A stretch of 64,000 nucleotides of DNA from Cervus elaphus (lineage: Eukaryota; Chordata; Mammalia; Artiodactyla; Cervidae), in assembly GCF_910594005.1 (NCBI RefSeq), contig NC_057832.1:101877152-101941151 (forward strand), read 5' to 3'. Positions 22,405 to 34,709 of the stretch are shown here, piece after piece (within the stretch, counting starts at the first letter, position 1; each line of letters begins with the position of its first letter). A program made the translations under genes and the position numbers. The notes under the pieces are model-generated. The model searched no databases. It saw only the letters and a program-made list of their open reading frames with translations, and was not told the DNA's origin.

Positions 22405-22899
22405 CAATTCCCACACATTTTATTGAGCACCTACTAAATGTACAACATTCTGCGGGATCCAGTGAAGGACATGGTGTGGTGCCAGTCCTGGGAGATGCAT
22501 ACTCCCCACACAGACACACACATGCAGAAGGACAAGCCGAAAGACAGGACCAGGCATCAGTGGGGAGTGCCTGGTGAGTGGGGTTGACAGGCGTGAGGAA
22601 GACCAGGGCAAGGGCCCGGGGGTGCTGGCCTCAGCACTGAGAACACTGCCCCCCCAACAGGACACTCAAGGGCCATGGATTATCCAGTGAAGAAACTCCT
22701 AATGAAAAACCACAATTTAGCCAAAAAGTCAATACCCAGCTTTTTGCCCCGAGTCACAGAGATTTTTTCAAACCCTCAAACTCCACGCCAGCCTCTGCAT
22801 CCAGAGGGCCCAAGCTCGCCCCTGTGCAGACCCATTTCTGTCTCACTCCGAGCTCTCACTGCCAGCACTTGGGCCTTTCTGATCCCCTCCTACAGAGTC
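22405..22899. other. Single-copy stretch with an L2-like start
   Basis: 'cattttattgagcacctact' at about 22416 is the classic L2 3'-end phrase, so 22405-22560 is probably a decayed plus-strand L2. The remainder is unassigned. Confidence 0.45.
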
Positions 22900-23355
22900 A
22901 CCAAAAGAAGATTGTGTTATTTCTCAGGACTGCAAACCGGGTGGCTTAAAACTGTAGAAATGGATCGTCTCCCAGTCCTGGAGGCTAGAAGCCTAAAATC
23001 GAGTGTAGTAGACCGCACTCTGTCTGAAACCTACAGGGAGGATCCTTCCTGGCCTCTTGTAGCTCCTGCTGGCTTGCCAGCCATCTGTGGTGCTCCCTGC
23101 TTGCAGCTGCATCACTCCAGTCTCTGCCTTCACCTTCACGCGGCATCCTCCCCACGTCTCTGTGTATCCCCGTGGCCGTCCCGCCTTCTTAGAAGTACTC
23201 CAGTCCTATGGACACCCTAGTCCACTATGACCTCGTCTAAACTAATTACATCTGCAGTGACTCTATTTCTAAATAAGGGCACATTCCAAGGCTCCAGGGA
23301 TTAGAACTTCAGCATATTCTTTTTTTTGGAGGAAGGACACATTTCAACTCATAAC
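22900..23355 (-). mobile_element. MLT1-type LTR remnant, reverse orientation
   Basis: Plus-strand reading gives the antisense of an MLT1 LTR: 'gggtggcttaaaactgtaga', 'tcccagtcctggaggctaga', 'ctctatttctaaataagggc', 'acattccaaggctccaggga', 'ttagaacttcagcatattc', 'cacatttcaactcataac'. It is an old solo LTR and non-coding. The 181-codon frame at 22675-23220 crosses its border and is therefore not a gene. Confidence 0.75.
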
Positions 23356-23575
23356 AGGAACCCAGAAATACATCAGGTATCTTCTGCACACATGCTGGAA
23401 ATGGGTGTATCTGATGTGGGTGTGTTTTTCCGTGAGTGTGTGCAGAGTGTCCAATATGCCTCCAAGTTGGTGGAACACCAATATGTGTAGATTCTGACAA
23501 ACAGACACATTGAGCTACTGTTTTCATATTCATTCTCAAAGTCAGTTATTTAAGTAAAAGCATATGCCTTGATGA

Positions 23576-23790
23576 GGGTTCCCAGGTGGCTCAGATGGTA
23601 AGGAACACACCTGCCAATGCAGGAGACGTGGGTTTGATCCCTGGATCAGGAAGATCCCCTGGAGAAGGAAATGGCAAGCTGCTCCTGTATTCTTGCTTGG
23701 AGAATCCCATGGACAGAGGAACCTGGTGGGCTACAGTCCATGGGGTGGCAAAAGAGCTAAACACAGCTTAGCAACTAACTGACAAACAAA
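23576..23790 (+). mobile_element. Bov-tA SINE
   Basis: Full-length copy: head 'gggttcccaggtggctcaga', B-box-like 'gggtttgatccc', end 'cttagcaactaactgac' with a short 'aaacaaaaacaaat' tail. Confidence 0.95.
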
Positions 23791-25639
23791 AACAAATATC
23801 CCTTGTTGATGACTTTAAGTGCATTTGGGATGCTATTTGTTTTTAGACGAGGATGCTAAGTACAGCAGACTCTAACACTAACTCTGACCAAGGCCAGAGG
23901 CTGTAACCGCACCAGTTCCATCCTGGAGAACTGAGGTCCAAAGGGGAGCAGACATAATGGGTTTGCTCCTCCTTTGAGCTGCTGTAGGTATTTGCTTGTG
24001 GTTTGTGTTTTCAGCGACGTAAGCGCCTATCTATCTCTGCGTGTGATTGTGTGTGTGCTATTCGTTCTCATCTCTCTCCACACATTGTCAGTGTGTGAGG
24101 TGTGAAGGGTCACAGAGAAGAAGGGTGATGTCTTTGATGCGAAAACAATCTCCAAAACAATGGAATGTCACAAGCCAGGCAGAAGTCAGGTATGTCAAAG
24201 AAGGACGCACCGTGGTGTTGGTGGTACTCTGTGGGTGCGTTCCTCCACTGGGCACCCCCCTTACCTGGCTGACTCTTCCTTCTGGGAAGCTCCCTCTCTT
24301 TTTGCAGGAGATGCCCAGGGTCAAGGTCACTTTCCAGAGTGGAACTTTTCGAAGCTCCGTCAGGTTCTTCCCAGCCTAGTTGCTAGGCAATGATGGTGCA
24401 CACCAGAGGGGCTGTTCCTGCCTGGGCGGCTGGCTCACCCTCCCATCTGCAATTTAAATTCCCTGACAGGCAGAAGCAGCCAAGCTGTTCACTTGAGATT
24501 GCAAAAAGTTAGATTGAAATACAAGGAATATCCAGTGCCTCGAGCCCTTCATAAATTTTGCTTTGATAGTAACCGGGAGAGAGACGGGGAGCAAGGGGGA
24601 GAGAGCGGGAGCTGAGAGGGGAATGTGTTGTGGTTTAAACTTACGCGCTCGATTGACATTTGATCAACGTGTCCCAGGCCTCCCCGTGGCCCCGGGTCCT
24701 CTCTCCTGGCCTCCCTGGGCTTCTTGTCGCTTTCCACGCATCTCCCTGTCCTGCAGTTTGGGTTGAGTGAGCCTCTGAGCATCTCTTCTGCCTTTCCAAA
24801 GCCGTCTGGACAAGAAGAAGCAGGCATGTAGCCACTGGCCAATCAACTGCCCCATGCAGGTCCCACTGTGACCCGGTTCCCAGGCCTTCCTGCTCCTGGA
24901 CCAACCTGTATCCCTCGAAGGTCTGCAAAGAAATGCTTCCCTGGTGATGCCCGGAGCAACAGCTGCATTGACAACAGCTGGATTCTCCAGCCTACTGGGG
25001 ATTTGACTGGTGTTCTCAGGGGCACCTGAGGCTTAGCCTCTGGCCCCGACGGGACCCCCAGGGAAAGCTGCACCCCCTCTGCCCTCTGAAACTGATATAG
25101 GGCTAAGGTGGCCAGGAGTTCCGCAGCAGAACCTCTATAATTTTCCAGCTGAGACCTGTGAGAGAAGAATCAAATGCCAAGAAGGAGCCGTGGAATCCGC
25201 TTCTCTGGAGCCTGGAGCCTGGAGCCTGTGATTAGCTCCCCTCTTCAATCTTCTCCTCTCCTCGCTTTAACTCCTGGGCCCTGCCCCTTCAATCTCAGGC
25301 TCCTCCAGCTCTTTCTCATTCACTTTTCTTTCTTCTTCTCCCTGTTCCTCAAAAACTGCTCTTGAGGCCTCTGGCATTCCAGCTTCTGTCAATGGGAAAG
25401 GTGGACACAGCTGGATGCCAGGACCTCAGGGAGAGAGCTGTCACCTCCACGCGCCACCCTGGTCACCACCGAGTGGGACGTGGAAGTGAAAGTGGTGGTC
25501 TTGAGGGAGCCATACACAGGTCCTACTCTCCTGAGCTTTGCCTCTGAAACCAGATTATTTATACCCCATGAACTCCAAGAATAGGACCATTCTCAGACAA
25601 TGTGACAAGTATCTTGGGCATTGAGGGGGCTTAAGAGTG
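23791..25639. other. Single-copy stretch, no gene seen
   Basis: About 1.85 kb with no clear repeat. 24440-24570 is AT-rich and repeat-free ('ctgcaatttaaattccctga', 'cttcataaattttgctttga'), followed by a GA-rich purine run (24575-24620). Frames on both strands at 24549-24928 shadow each other. No splice-bounded exon is evident. Confidence 0.45.
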
Positions 25640-26312
25640 AGATGAAACCACTTGTCACCTACTAGGATAGTTATAATAAAAAAACTCAAAAATAAGTATT
25701 GGTGAGGATATGGAGAAATTGAAGTCTTCATGCCTTGCTGGTGGAAATGTAAAATGGTTCAGTCACTGGGAAAAACAGTTGATGGCTCCTCAAAAAGTTA
25801 AACAGAGAGCTACCATATGACCCAGCAATTCCATGCCTAGCATGTACCCAAGAGGATTCAAAACAGATGTTCATACACCCATATTTGTAGCATCACTGAT
25901 CACAATTATATATATATATATATACATACATGTAATGGAATATTATTCAGCCATAAAATATATGAAATTTTGATATGAATTACAACATGATGCATGGACC
26001 TTGAAAATATGCTAAATGGAACAAGTCTGACCAGAAGGACAAACATTGAATGATTTCACTAATGTGTGGCACCTGGAATAGGCAAATTCATAGAGATAGA
26101 AAGTAGAATAGTGATTACTTGGGATGAGAGCAGGGAGAATGGGGAGTTATTGTTTAATGGGAATAGAGTCTATGTTGGGGATGTTGGGGATGATGACAAA
26201 CTGGCATATAAACAGTGGTGATAGTATAAAACCTTGTGAATGTACTTAATGCCATCAATTCATGTACTTACAAATAGCTAAAATGATGAGTATATATGTT
26301 TTGTGACAATGA
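25640..26312 (+). mobile_element. Ancient L1 3' end
   Basis: Decayed ORF2 end and 3' UTR: 'ggatagttataataaaaaaa', 'gccttgctggtggaaatgt', 'ctaccatatgacccagcaat', 'gtaatggaatattattcagc', 'ggggagttattgtttaatgg', 'aatgtacttaatgccatca'. A short TA run sits at about 25908-25924 where the family has normal sequence. No open frame survives. Confidence 0.88.
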
Positions 26313-28309
26313 AAGGGTGAAATGAAGCAGCAAGTCTGGGAGGAAATCCCTAGTGTGATAGGCTGGGGGAGGGGAGGAGGAGGTGACCAGCAGAATCTCG
26401 GGCTTTGCTGGCCCATGGCGTCAGGAGAGGGAGTCTAGTGAAGACAGTGAGAACATCAGGAGTAAGCCGGGTCTGTGGCGAGCATCAACAACTACTCCCA
26501 TTATACAGATGGCAAAACCAAGGCCAGAGATCTCCTGAGGGCCTGGAGAGAAGCTAAAAACATGGGAGGGTGTCTGGCCATCCCGTGGGAAATTAGAGGT
26601 GCCATCCCTCCCAGCCCTGCTCCTGGTATTGGAAACAGTTGCAAATGTCCATCCAAGCAGGCCTGATGGGAAAGTTGGGAGGACCTGCCGTGATGTGGGA
26701 GAGGGCTGAGGGGAACGGAAAGGCAGCCGCAGTCCTGAGGGACACTTGCGAGGGTTGCAGCAGGATTCCAGGCTGCCCACTGCTTTCTCTTTCCCGCTGC
26801 TTCCCAAGCCCAGTGAGAGCAACTCCCACCACTCCCATCCCCACTCCTGGTTGAGCCTTGGAGACCGTCTGGCTTGGGGTCCTCTGTCCCTCTGGACAAG
26901 ACAGCTGGGAGAGGAATAGCCTAGAACCGAGGACCACCCTCTCAACCCAGCTCTGAGGGGCCCAGGACGCTCTGTGGAGGGCCGGTGATGCTCTTGGATC
27001 AGCAGCAGGTGGAGACGGGACTTCTAGCATCCATGATGGCACTGGGGATGGGATTGTAACTGGATTCTCTCTCTCTCCCCCTCAGGATGGCCCCGCAGGA
27101 TACACCACTCGCCTTTGTCTTCTCTCTCCCCCACCCTGCTGCCATCCATCCCTCCTGCCCTCCCCAGAGGAGACCCTGGGGGCAGCGGTGTGTGAGGCAG
27201 GTGGCCGCCCACCAACTCCAGGTGTGTTCAAAGCCAGCGGCCCTGGTTTCTCAGGTAAGCCTGACCAGCTTCCCTCCACCGTCTGATCTTTATGCTGCTC
27301 ATGTATCTCATGGTTACAAATAGCTCAACCTCCCCGGTGCTGACGGCAGCGCTGGGACATTACGGTAATGTGCCCATTCAAATCAAGTGCAGGCAAAGAT
27401 TGCTACAGCAGCTTTTCGCCACGGAACATTTAGCCTTCAATAATAGCATTTTGGGTCCCTCTGGAACCTTCCTCCGCAGATGCACCTGGGATACGGCTCT
27501 CCCTCTCTCCCGACCCCTGCAACCCTGGGAGCTGAAGAAGGGCAGAGATCATCCCTGTTTTTGTTGATGAGGAAGTGGAAATTCGAAGACGGGAACATCA
27601 GGCAGGAAATAAGAGGGCTAGGACTGTTATCACAATGATGATGCCGACGATCATGGTGATAATGATACTTTGTGCGTGCTTGCTGGATGTGGCTTTCTGG
27701 GGGAGCAGTTTGGCTGCACTGGGGTAGGTGATGAGGTCCGTGAGGTTCAGGAGCCGTCTCAGGCACAGGGACAGAGGGAACCTCGCCGTCCAGCTGGTTC
27801 CCACTGATGCTCTTGACCTCTCTGCCAGGTAAACTCAACTCAGGGCTGGGTCCCAGGACAATACGAAATTCAGAGAAAGCTGTCCTTCCCCTTCCTGCCT
27901 CCGGGCCCCTATCCTAGGGTCCTCAGGCTGTCCCTGGGACCCTGACCCTGCAGCATTGCCCTCCCCTACTCCAGATCCTCTGGACTTAGCGCCGGGCAGC
28001 CCCTGCCTTCGAGGCTGACTGCTAAGGCGGATCATTTGATTTTCACCTACTGTATCCAAACCCCCCACTCCCCTGCACAGCATTTTTATTTTTGCAACCT
28101 TGGCAATGCTTTGCCTTAAGGTGGGAGTCCAAGGACACGGTCAAGAGCTAAGATAGAAAACCAGCGACATTTCAGAGTCAGAGTCCAGGCAGGGAAGATG
28201 GCCCTGGCTCTGTCTGCGTCTTCCTATCACAACTGCCCCTTTCGTGGGAAAGAAAAAAGACCAGGGTACCTTCACCCCCATTTGCTAACACTGCGACGGT
28301 GAATTTTCC
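26313..28309. other. Repeat-poor single-copy stretch
   Basis: About 2 kb with only MIR-like scraps ('cattatacagatggcaaaac' near 26499; 'gatgaggaagtggaaattcg' near 27566). A polypyrimidine tract and AG at about 27063-27084, followed 170 bp later by 'caggtaagc', mimic an exon but have no coding support. 27280-27460 looks like possible conserved non-coding DNA. Long antisense frames at 26421-27042 overlap in three phases and are not called. Confidence 0.45.
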
Positions 28310-28500
28310 AAGACACATCTCTGAGTTGTAAAGCAAGGTATTAGAAGGCCCATCTTGCAGGTGAGAAAACTGAGGCATGGAGCAAAAACACTTAGTCAAA
28401 GATAAACGGTAAGTGGTAGAAATAGAAGTAGATCCTATAACAGTAGAAATAGAACCAGACCCCAGATTTCCTAGTCTCGCGTGCTTCCTGCTGTTACACC
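28310..28500 (+). mobile_element. MIR SINE
   Basis: 'caggtgagaaaactgaggca' and 'cacttagtcaaagataaacg' with 'gtaagtggtagaaatagaa' correspond to the MIR core and the 'aactgaggc...ggtcacacagctagtaagtgg' region. 'gtagaaatagaa(g/c)' is repeated about 27 bp apart (28417 and 28444), a local duplication. Confidence 0.75.
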
Positions 28501-28744
28501 GTGCTTTGGCCCAGTCTCAAAGTGGCCCAAATGGACATTGCTTAACTGGTGGGTGACTGAGTAAAATCTTCACTGATGCTGTGGCTCTTCTGGGCTCCTT
28601 GTTGAGCCATTCACTCCAGCGGCACAGCTTGGTCTTTGAAGGAGTGAGAGGGGCTTCTGGAAATACGTGGAGAGGATGAAGGGGAGAGGGGACCTCTGCC
28701 TTTGCCCTAATTCCCAAATAAAAGTCTCTCTGCCCAAAGAATTA

Positions 28745-28930
28745 AGGCAGCAGGAGGTGTAAGAGACGTGTGTTTGATCCCTGGGTCGGGAAGATCCCCT
28801 GGAGGAGGGCATGGCAAGCCACTCCAGTACTCTTGCCTGGAGAAACCCATGGACAGAGGAACCTGGTGGGCTACATAGTCCATAGGATTGCAAAGAGTTC
28901 AACATGACTGAAGCGACTAACGCAAACCAA
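28745..28930 (+). mobile_element. Bov-tA SINE, head truncated
   Basis: Begins within the tRNA part ('ggcagcaggaggtgtaagag'), so the A box is missing. 'gtgtttgatccctgggtcgg' and the full BovB-derived half to 'gaagcgactaacgc' remain. Confidence 0.92.
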
Positions 28931-29662
28931 TGAATTTTCCTCCTTCCCGCTTCCTGCACCTCCCCATGTGGGTCTTCAGAGGACAGACTCGACTCTGACT
29001 TCCAGGAAAACGGAGGCCTTCTGGTTCATTTCCATCGACTGTGCTCTGTAAACCCTATGGGAGGATGCAGGCCAGTCGCCTGATTTTTCAAAGGACCATC
29101 TCTTGAGTGCCCGCTGGGACCCGCAATTCACTGTAGTAACAGCAGAGGGCGCTCCTGACCTTGGAGAACGACTCGTTACCAGCCCTTCCTCAGCCCTCTG
29201 CGTCAGTCAGTCTGGCTTCTTGGGGGCTGTGCAGGAGGCGAGTGTGGGCAGTGCTTTGCCCACTTCTGCCTGGGGAGTAGCAGGCAGACTGAAGAGCCCA
29301 GGCACACCTGTGTCCCTGACCTCCACTTCCTCCTCCGTCATTTGGCTCTGTCTCCAGGGAGGCAGAGGAATGGTAGGGTGTGGCAGACAGGAGAGACTGC
29401 TGGGCTTGTGGGGACACTGCTGCCATGCGGACATGTTGTCTTGAATCAGTACCCTCATCGGATGGCCTTGATGAGCACTGTTCTCATAGGAGCATCATAG
29501 GGACCAGCTCCCAGTGGCACAAAGGATGGGTTTGTTTCTTTAAGCAGAAGGGTTCTTTATGGATGCAACCCAGTACATACCTGTGTGACCCCAGGGCAAG
29601 TTGTTGGGTTCCCCTGTGCAGAGTTCCTGCGTAACATGAAGGGCTGAATTGGAGGGCTGTCT
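28931..29662. other. Single-copy stretch with a CTCF-like motif
   Basis: No exon supported. A CTCF-like site lies at 29139-29153 (separate entry). 'cctgtgtgaccccagggcaa' near 29580 is MIR-like. Confidence 0.45.
29139..29153 (+). promoter_or_regulatory. Candidate CTCF binding motif
   Basis: 'acagcagagggcgct' fits the CTCF core (CCASYAGRKGGCRS) at all but the first position of the 14-base core. It lies in single-copy DNA, not in a SINE, although ruminant SINEs sometimes carry CTCF sites. A sequence match alone does not show occupancy. The motif points rightward as written. Confidence 0.4.
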
Positions 29663-29872
29663 GTGCCTTCCCTGATGACTCAGCAGTCAAGTATCTGCCT
29701 ACCAATGCAGGAGACACGGGTTCGATTCCTGGGTTGGGAAAATCCCCTGGAGGAGGAAATGGCAACCTACTCCAGTATACTTGCCAGGAAAATGCTATGG
29801 ACAGGGGAGTCTGGTGGGCTACAGTCCACGGGATTGCAAAGAGTTGGACACGACTGGGTGACTAAACAACAA
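29663..29872 (+). mobile_element. Bov-tA SINE
   Basis: Full length: 'gccttccctgatgactcagc', 'gggttcgattcctgggttgg', end 'acacgactgggtgactaaac'. The B box 'ggttcgattcc' is intact. Confidence 0.95.
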
Positions 29873-30740
29873 CTGTGTCCCCAGCCCCAACCAGGGCTGA
29901 AAACTGGGATTCGTGTCGGCCACTTCTCATGGTTTCTTTCCACGGTTATACTGGTTGGAGTTGGCGCTCTGATGACTTTGTGCTGGGGGCGTGTGGGGAC
30001 CAAGGTGGTCCCTGTGAGGTCACACCAGAGGTCCCATGGCAGCAGGGCCGTTACTCCCGCGTCCCAGTGCCCTGTCCTTCCTGTCACTGGGAAGGGAATC
30101 CCTGAGAAGGCTAGATGCCTCTCCATCACTGGGGACGTTCCTGCTCATACTCACTCTATCCTGACACTCTGACCTGGTGGGGAAGAGAGCCCGTGAAATG
30201 GTTTTCCTCCTTCCAGGGCAGTGTTCTGGAAAAGGCTAGGCAAGTCCGGGCTCTGGTTTGGCTCTGGCATCACCTCCTGGGGCATCTGGGAGAGACCTCG
30301 CTGCATCTCCGCGTCCCGGTTTGCTCATCCATGAAATGAAAGGCTGGAGATGGTTTCAGGGCCTTTCCCGTTCTCATGTCTGTGCTCTCCGGGTCCTTGT
30401 CAAGCTTGTCTGACATCTGGCTCCTTGGAGAAGGGATATGAAGAAGGAGGAGGCTGGGAGAGAAGGAACGCCATGAGGAGGAGGGCAGAGAGGCAGGAAG
30501 GTTGGGGGATAGGTTTTATCTGCTCAGAAGTGGGCAGCTGACCTTTGATGACTTGACCTCCCTGGGCTGCAGTTCCTGAGACTGTGGCGGGGGGGTTGAG
30601 AGGGGGTTTCTGGTCATTTAGGAGAATACATCTTGGTAGCCATCTGCAATGCTCTCTCTGTCCACCCATCTAGACAGACTATAGCCTCTCAAGACATTCA
30701 GAAACTGAAATTAGAGCATGTATAGCTCTGGGGGCCAGGT

Positions 30741-30744
<4 letters not shown>
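29873..30744. other. Single-copy stretch, no gene seen
   Basis: Unassigned apart from a MIR-like scrap ('tttgctcatccatgaaatg', about 30320). A GA-rich run occupies 30425-30515. No exon called. Confidence 0.45.

Positions 30745-30772
<28 letters not shown>
30745..30772 (+). repeat. (TG)n microsatellite
   Basis: Fourteen TG units in the reference, uninterrupted, followed by 'catgtgatgcaca'. Confidence 0.97.
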
Positions 30773-30774
<2 letters not shown>

Positions 30775-33700
30775 TGTGATGCACAAATACACATGGGACA
30801 GAAATGCAAGCACAACAACTTGTATAGGCAGGCACCCCCAATAAACATGTGTTCGACACCTACACACACAGGAACATGCTCATGAACTCATGCACATGTA
30901 CAAGCCAACACGCTGGGCCTGCTGTTCGCAAAAGATCACATTGACCCCTAAGGCAAACAACCACTTACTTGAAGAAGCATCTCTTACAACATATTAATAA
31001 AATATTTAGGCAGATTTTAACTTTAAAAACCCTGGAGAAGGAGAGATGAGGGTGAGGAGAAGGGGGCGGAGGGGCAGTGGGTAAAGGCAGGTCTAATCAT
31101 GAAGCACTTAGCCTGCATGTCTGCGCTTCACTGTAAGCACCATATTTTGTGATACATTCAACCTGATTTTCCAACTCATTGAAAACACTCACCAGCTGCT
31201 GCTGAGTGGCTCCATTCATTGTATACACGAGCTTGCTCTAACAGGAACCCCTGGACGGAAGTCCCCAAGGAGAGCGGCAGATGGAAACTGAGCCGGAGAA
31301 CTTAGGGCTGGCCACTTTGACCAGGAGGCAGGGAGAATGCAGAGGTGGGGCACACCTGGGGCTGTGGGCAGGCTGGGGCATGGTGGGCAAGGTTGAGTGT
31401 TCCGGAAACTTCCACGGGCACACATTGGAGAGGAACTCTGGTAGTGCTTAGTGTGAAATTTCTTCCTTTTGTGTCGCCCCCTTGGCACACTCATCTGCAC
31501 AAACATGTGAAATGATGCATGGGGATTTGTAGCGCCCCTCAGAAGGTTGTTCTCTTGCAGACACCCGGACTGCTGACCCCGGCATCTGTGAGGAACAGGC
31601 CTCACCTTGCAAGGCCCCACCCCTCCTAAACATCACCTCCCCAGGTCCGTCCTGGGTCCCTCTCTTCTCTTCTCCCAGCCACTTCACGCTGGATCCCTAA
31701 TGCTATTAGAAGCTCACCTCCTGCCCTTTCCTTCACCCTACTCTGCCTCCAACAAGCTCCTGGGAGGAAGGGGAGGCCCTTGTATTGGTACATGCAGATA
31801 CATTGCTGGGTTTGAGGATCGCTGGCTTGTTGGAAGGGTATATGGCACTCCCCTGAGAAGCTGAGACCCTGGGCAGCAAAGTTAGGGTCAGAGAATGGGG
31901 AAGTATTTTATAGGAAGGTGGAGGTGGTTCTGGGTAAGGGGATCTGGCCAGCCAGGGTTCAATTTGGCCCATTCACACTGTAGTCCACAATCAGCCCTCG
32001 GTCTGCGATGAAAGTTTAGCAAGCCCTCCAAATCTTGCCTAGAGACAGAGGGGACCTGAGAACCCCCATCCCACTCTCAGAGACCCTTCTACCTTGGCCT
32101 TTATGCCCAAAGGTCTGTGAGGGCTGGGAGTGATCCCATCCCATAGAGACGGACCTCCTCCATGTCTGGCCAGGAGAGCCGGCCCTGACATGGCTCTGTG
32201 GGGACCCAAGCATCAGACTTGCCTGTAGTAACCAGATTATGTGGCTGTGGATCAGCCAGATGGAGTGGAGGAGGCCTGGCTCCCCCGCGGGGCAGCTGCC
32301 GGGGCCGAGGTGTGATCTGCTGTCAGCAATCCGCTTCCAAGCACTTTATCAGTTTGTCTCTGGCGCATCTCCGTCAGATGGAGGCAGGGATGGCTGATCC
32401 TTCTCATGGATGGCGCTGGGGCAGGGGCTTGGCCTGCAGGCCCCATGGTGAGACCCCTCAGAGAAGGCTGAGCTTGGACTTCTGCATCCCCACTCCTTAG
32501 ACCCCTGGGTGACCTCCCAGGACGCTCAATTCTGATGGCTCTGTTATGGGACCATTATTATTATTAACATGTATGTAGTGTCTGCACTTTTAGTTATAAT
32601 GTTTTGAAATAGTCCAGTAAATGACTTCAGAGGACACTGTCACAGACATGACCCTCCAAAGTAGACAGGGCATCTCACAGACTGCTTAGGTATTCACAAA
32701 AAGACAGGTCAGGTTGACAAGGTCCAGAAGACAGACTGAAACCTGGTCATCCTACCGATTAGCAGCAGAATCGGCTTCCCAGAACTTATTCTAGAAAGTC
32801 CCAGCAGTCTGTGGTTCAAAACTTCCCTATTCTTATTTCTAATTCATGCGGTAACCTCAATGCCAGTTTTCTTTGGGAAACACAATCAAATGTACCCATG
32901 GCAGTGTGCCCATCTTTGAAGGGCAATTTGATGACTGTCTAGACTCTTGGTTGGGAGGAGGCCAGCTGGACTTAGCAAGGCCCTGAACATACCTGGACTG
33001 TGTCACCATGTAGGACCAGACCTCCTGGGAAATTGAAAGAAAGGGAGAGGTTTTTGTACCCATATCGGGGCCTAGGCTTCTGGGACAACCACCTGCTGTG
33101 TACTTGCCGAGAAGCTACTGTGTTCAAGGTGCTGGGTGGTTAGTTGGAGACACTTAAAGCAGTAAGATTTGCAGTTAGATCTAAAGATGGACTTGCAGCT
33201 GTTGGTCCTGATAGAGTAAGGACTGCTTCTCATAAGCTTCACTTAACGATTTTTGTAAAAATTTCACTTGAAAGCTTGTAGCGTAGGGGAAGGATGGGAT
33301 CATTTTGATGTACATTTTAAAGAAAGGCTTAGAGGTACTGAATATATGAATATCATGTTAACATTTTTTTTACCAGCACTTCTTCTGCTTTCCAAGATTG
33401 TACTGAGCCATGATTTTTATATAAAGTCCTCCCCCATCATACCCACCCCCACACACATGCTTGGAGCCTGGCAGTGTCAGTGTCAGGGAGTGTGGTGACC
33501 TTGGGGACTGCCACTGGATGCAGGGACCATGGTTCTTCAAATCCTTACTAAGCCCCTAGTCCCTAGCGGGGCCCCTTACTGCCATAGCCAGGCAGGTTTC
33601 CCAGCAGAAGTAAATTCTGGAGGGGATTGACCTAATTTTCGGAGTCTAAAGGGTGACAAAGGCCCCAGTCAGAACTCCTGTAAGTGAGCGATAAATAGTG

Positions 33701-33989
33701 TCTATTAGAAAAAATAAATAACTTTTCCAAAAGGAAGCAGGCATCCTGAATCCCTCTCACTTCTTAAGGAGACCGCTGTCTCCCAGAGGGGTTCCCAGAG
33801 CCTTATGCCTCCCTGAAATGCTGGCCATGCTGTGGGCCACTCTGATCATGGGCTCCTTTCAGACCCCATGATAGACAGGAGACAGGCCTTGGCCAAGTGG
33901 AGGGGTTGGGGAGCTGATGGCCGTGCCTGGCCCTCAGGGTTGAATTTTACAGACTGCCAGCCCCGGGAGAAGTAATCACACACACACAC
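30773..33989. other. Longest repeat-poor single-copy stretch, no gene seen
   Basis: About 3.2 kb without a recognised young repeat. Open frames on both strands around 31216-31690 and 32198-32500 overlap one another and show no exon borders or known domains. 32545-32660 and 33090-33180 are weakly L2/L3-like. A short CA run lies at about 33977-33993. AT-rich patches near 30960-31030 and 33300-33420 contain nothing I can name. Confidence 0.45.
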
Positions 33990-34130
33990 ACACGCCTATG
34001 ATATCTAATTTTCATATTAGGGAAACTGAGGCTCAGGGCGGTAAAATAACTTGTTTGAATTTGCCTAGCTACTAAACAGACAAAGCCAGAATCAACACTC
34101 AGTAGCCTTTGTCTTTCAAATCCCATTCTC
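33990..34130 (+). mobile_element. MIR SINE
   Basis: 'ggaaactgaggctcagggcg' and 'gtaaaataacttgtttgaat' followed by 'gcctagctactaaacagaca' match the MIR core and downstream segment. Confidence 0.75.
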
Positions 34131-34159
34131 TTTCCTCTACTCTGATGCTGTTCCAGCTT

Positions 34160-34232
34160 TTGTCACACCAGAATCATTCGGAGATCTTGTTAAAATGCAG
34201 GTTCTCATTCCCTCAGGCTAAGGGGGGCCCAG
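34160..34232 (+). mobile_element. MER5A-like fragment
   Basis: 'caccagaatcattcggagat' and 'gttaaaatgcaggttctcat' resemble the 5' half of a MER5-type hAT MITE. It is cut off by the Bov-tA scrap that follows. Confidence 0.55.
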
Positions 34233-34234
34233 GA

Positions 34235-34318
34235 CGTGTGTACTCAGTCGCTTTGGTCATGTCTGACTCTCTGCGACCCCGTGGACTGTCGTCTGCCAGG
34301 TTCCTCTGTCCTTGAGAG
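34235..34318 (-). mobile_element. Bov-tA fragment (BovB-derived end)
   Basis: 'gtgtgtactcagtcgctttg', 'gactctctgcgaccccgtgg', 'ccaggttcctctgtccttga' are the antisense tail half. The tRNA head is missing. Confidence 0.88.
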
Positions 34319-34709
34319 ATTCTGTATTTGTAGTCAAGATGCCAGGGAGTGCCAGTGCTGTCCTCCATGGGACACAGTTTAAATAACGAGGGTCTACTGT
34401 AAATTCCTTGAAGGAGCCGACCCTGGGGAGCCCTGCTCGTGGAGTGGGAGGCTGGGTTCATTCTGGGAAATGAGGAGACATACATACCAAGACCAGCTCA
34501 GGCCTTGGGGTAGGTAGAGCAGTCAGGAATGGCAAGAAAGGGCTGTTGTGCCATCTGCCCCCACCCTCTGGACACTTCATGGCTTGCTCTTTGCTCAGGC
34601 CAGATTTCCTGGGATGGGTGCAATCTGTGCCGGTCTCCATGGAAGCCTGGAGCCAGAAATGACCAGTAATAGGGGGATGCAACATCTGCCAAGTCACATC
34701 CCTGGTCCA
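34319..34709. other. Single-copy stretch, no gene seen
   Basis: No repeat or exon recognised. The 121-codon minus-strand frame at 34458-34823 runs into the LTR remnant and is not called. Confidence 0.4.

Noticed and set aside
22675..23220. 181-codon plus-strand frame
   Set aside because: Its second half is antisense MLT1 LTR, so the frame crosses a repeat border.
26421..27042. Overlapping minus-strand frames of 132-174 codons
   Set aside because: Three phases of the same strand are open together, which reflects stop-poor, GC-rich composition rather than coding. No domain recognised.
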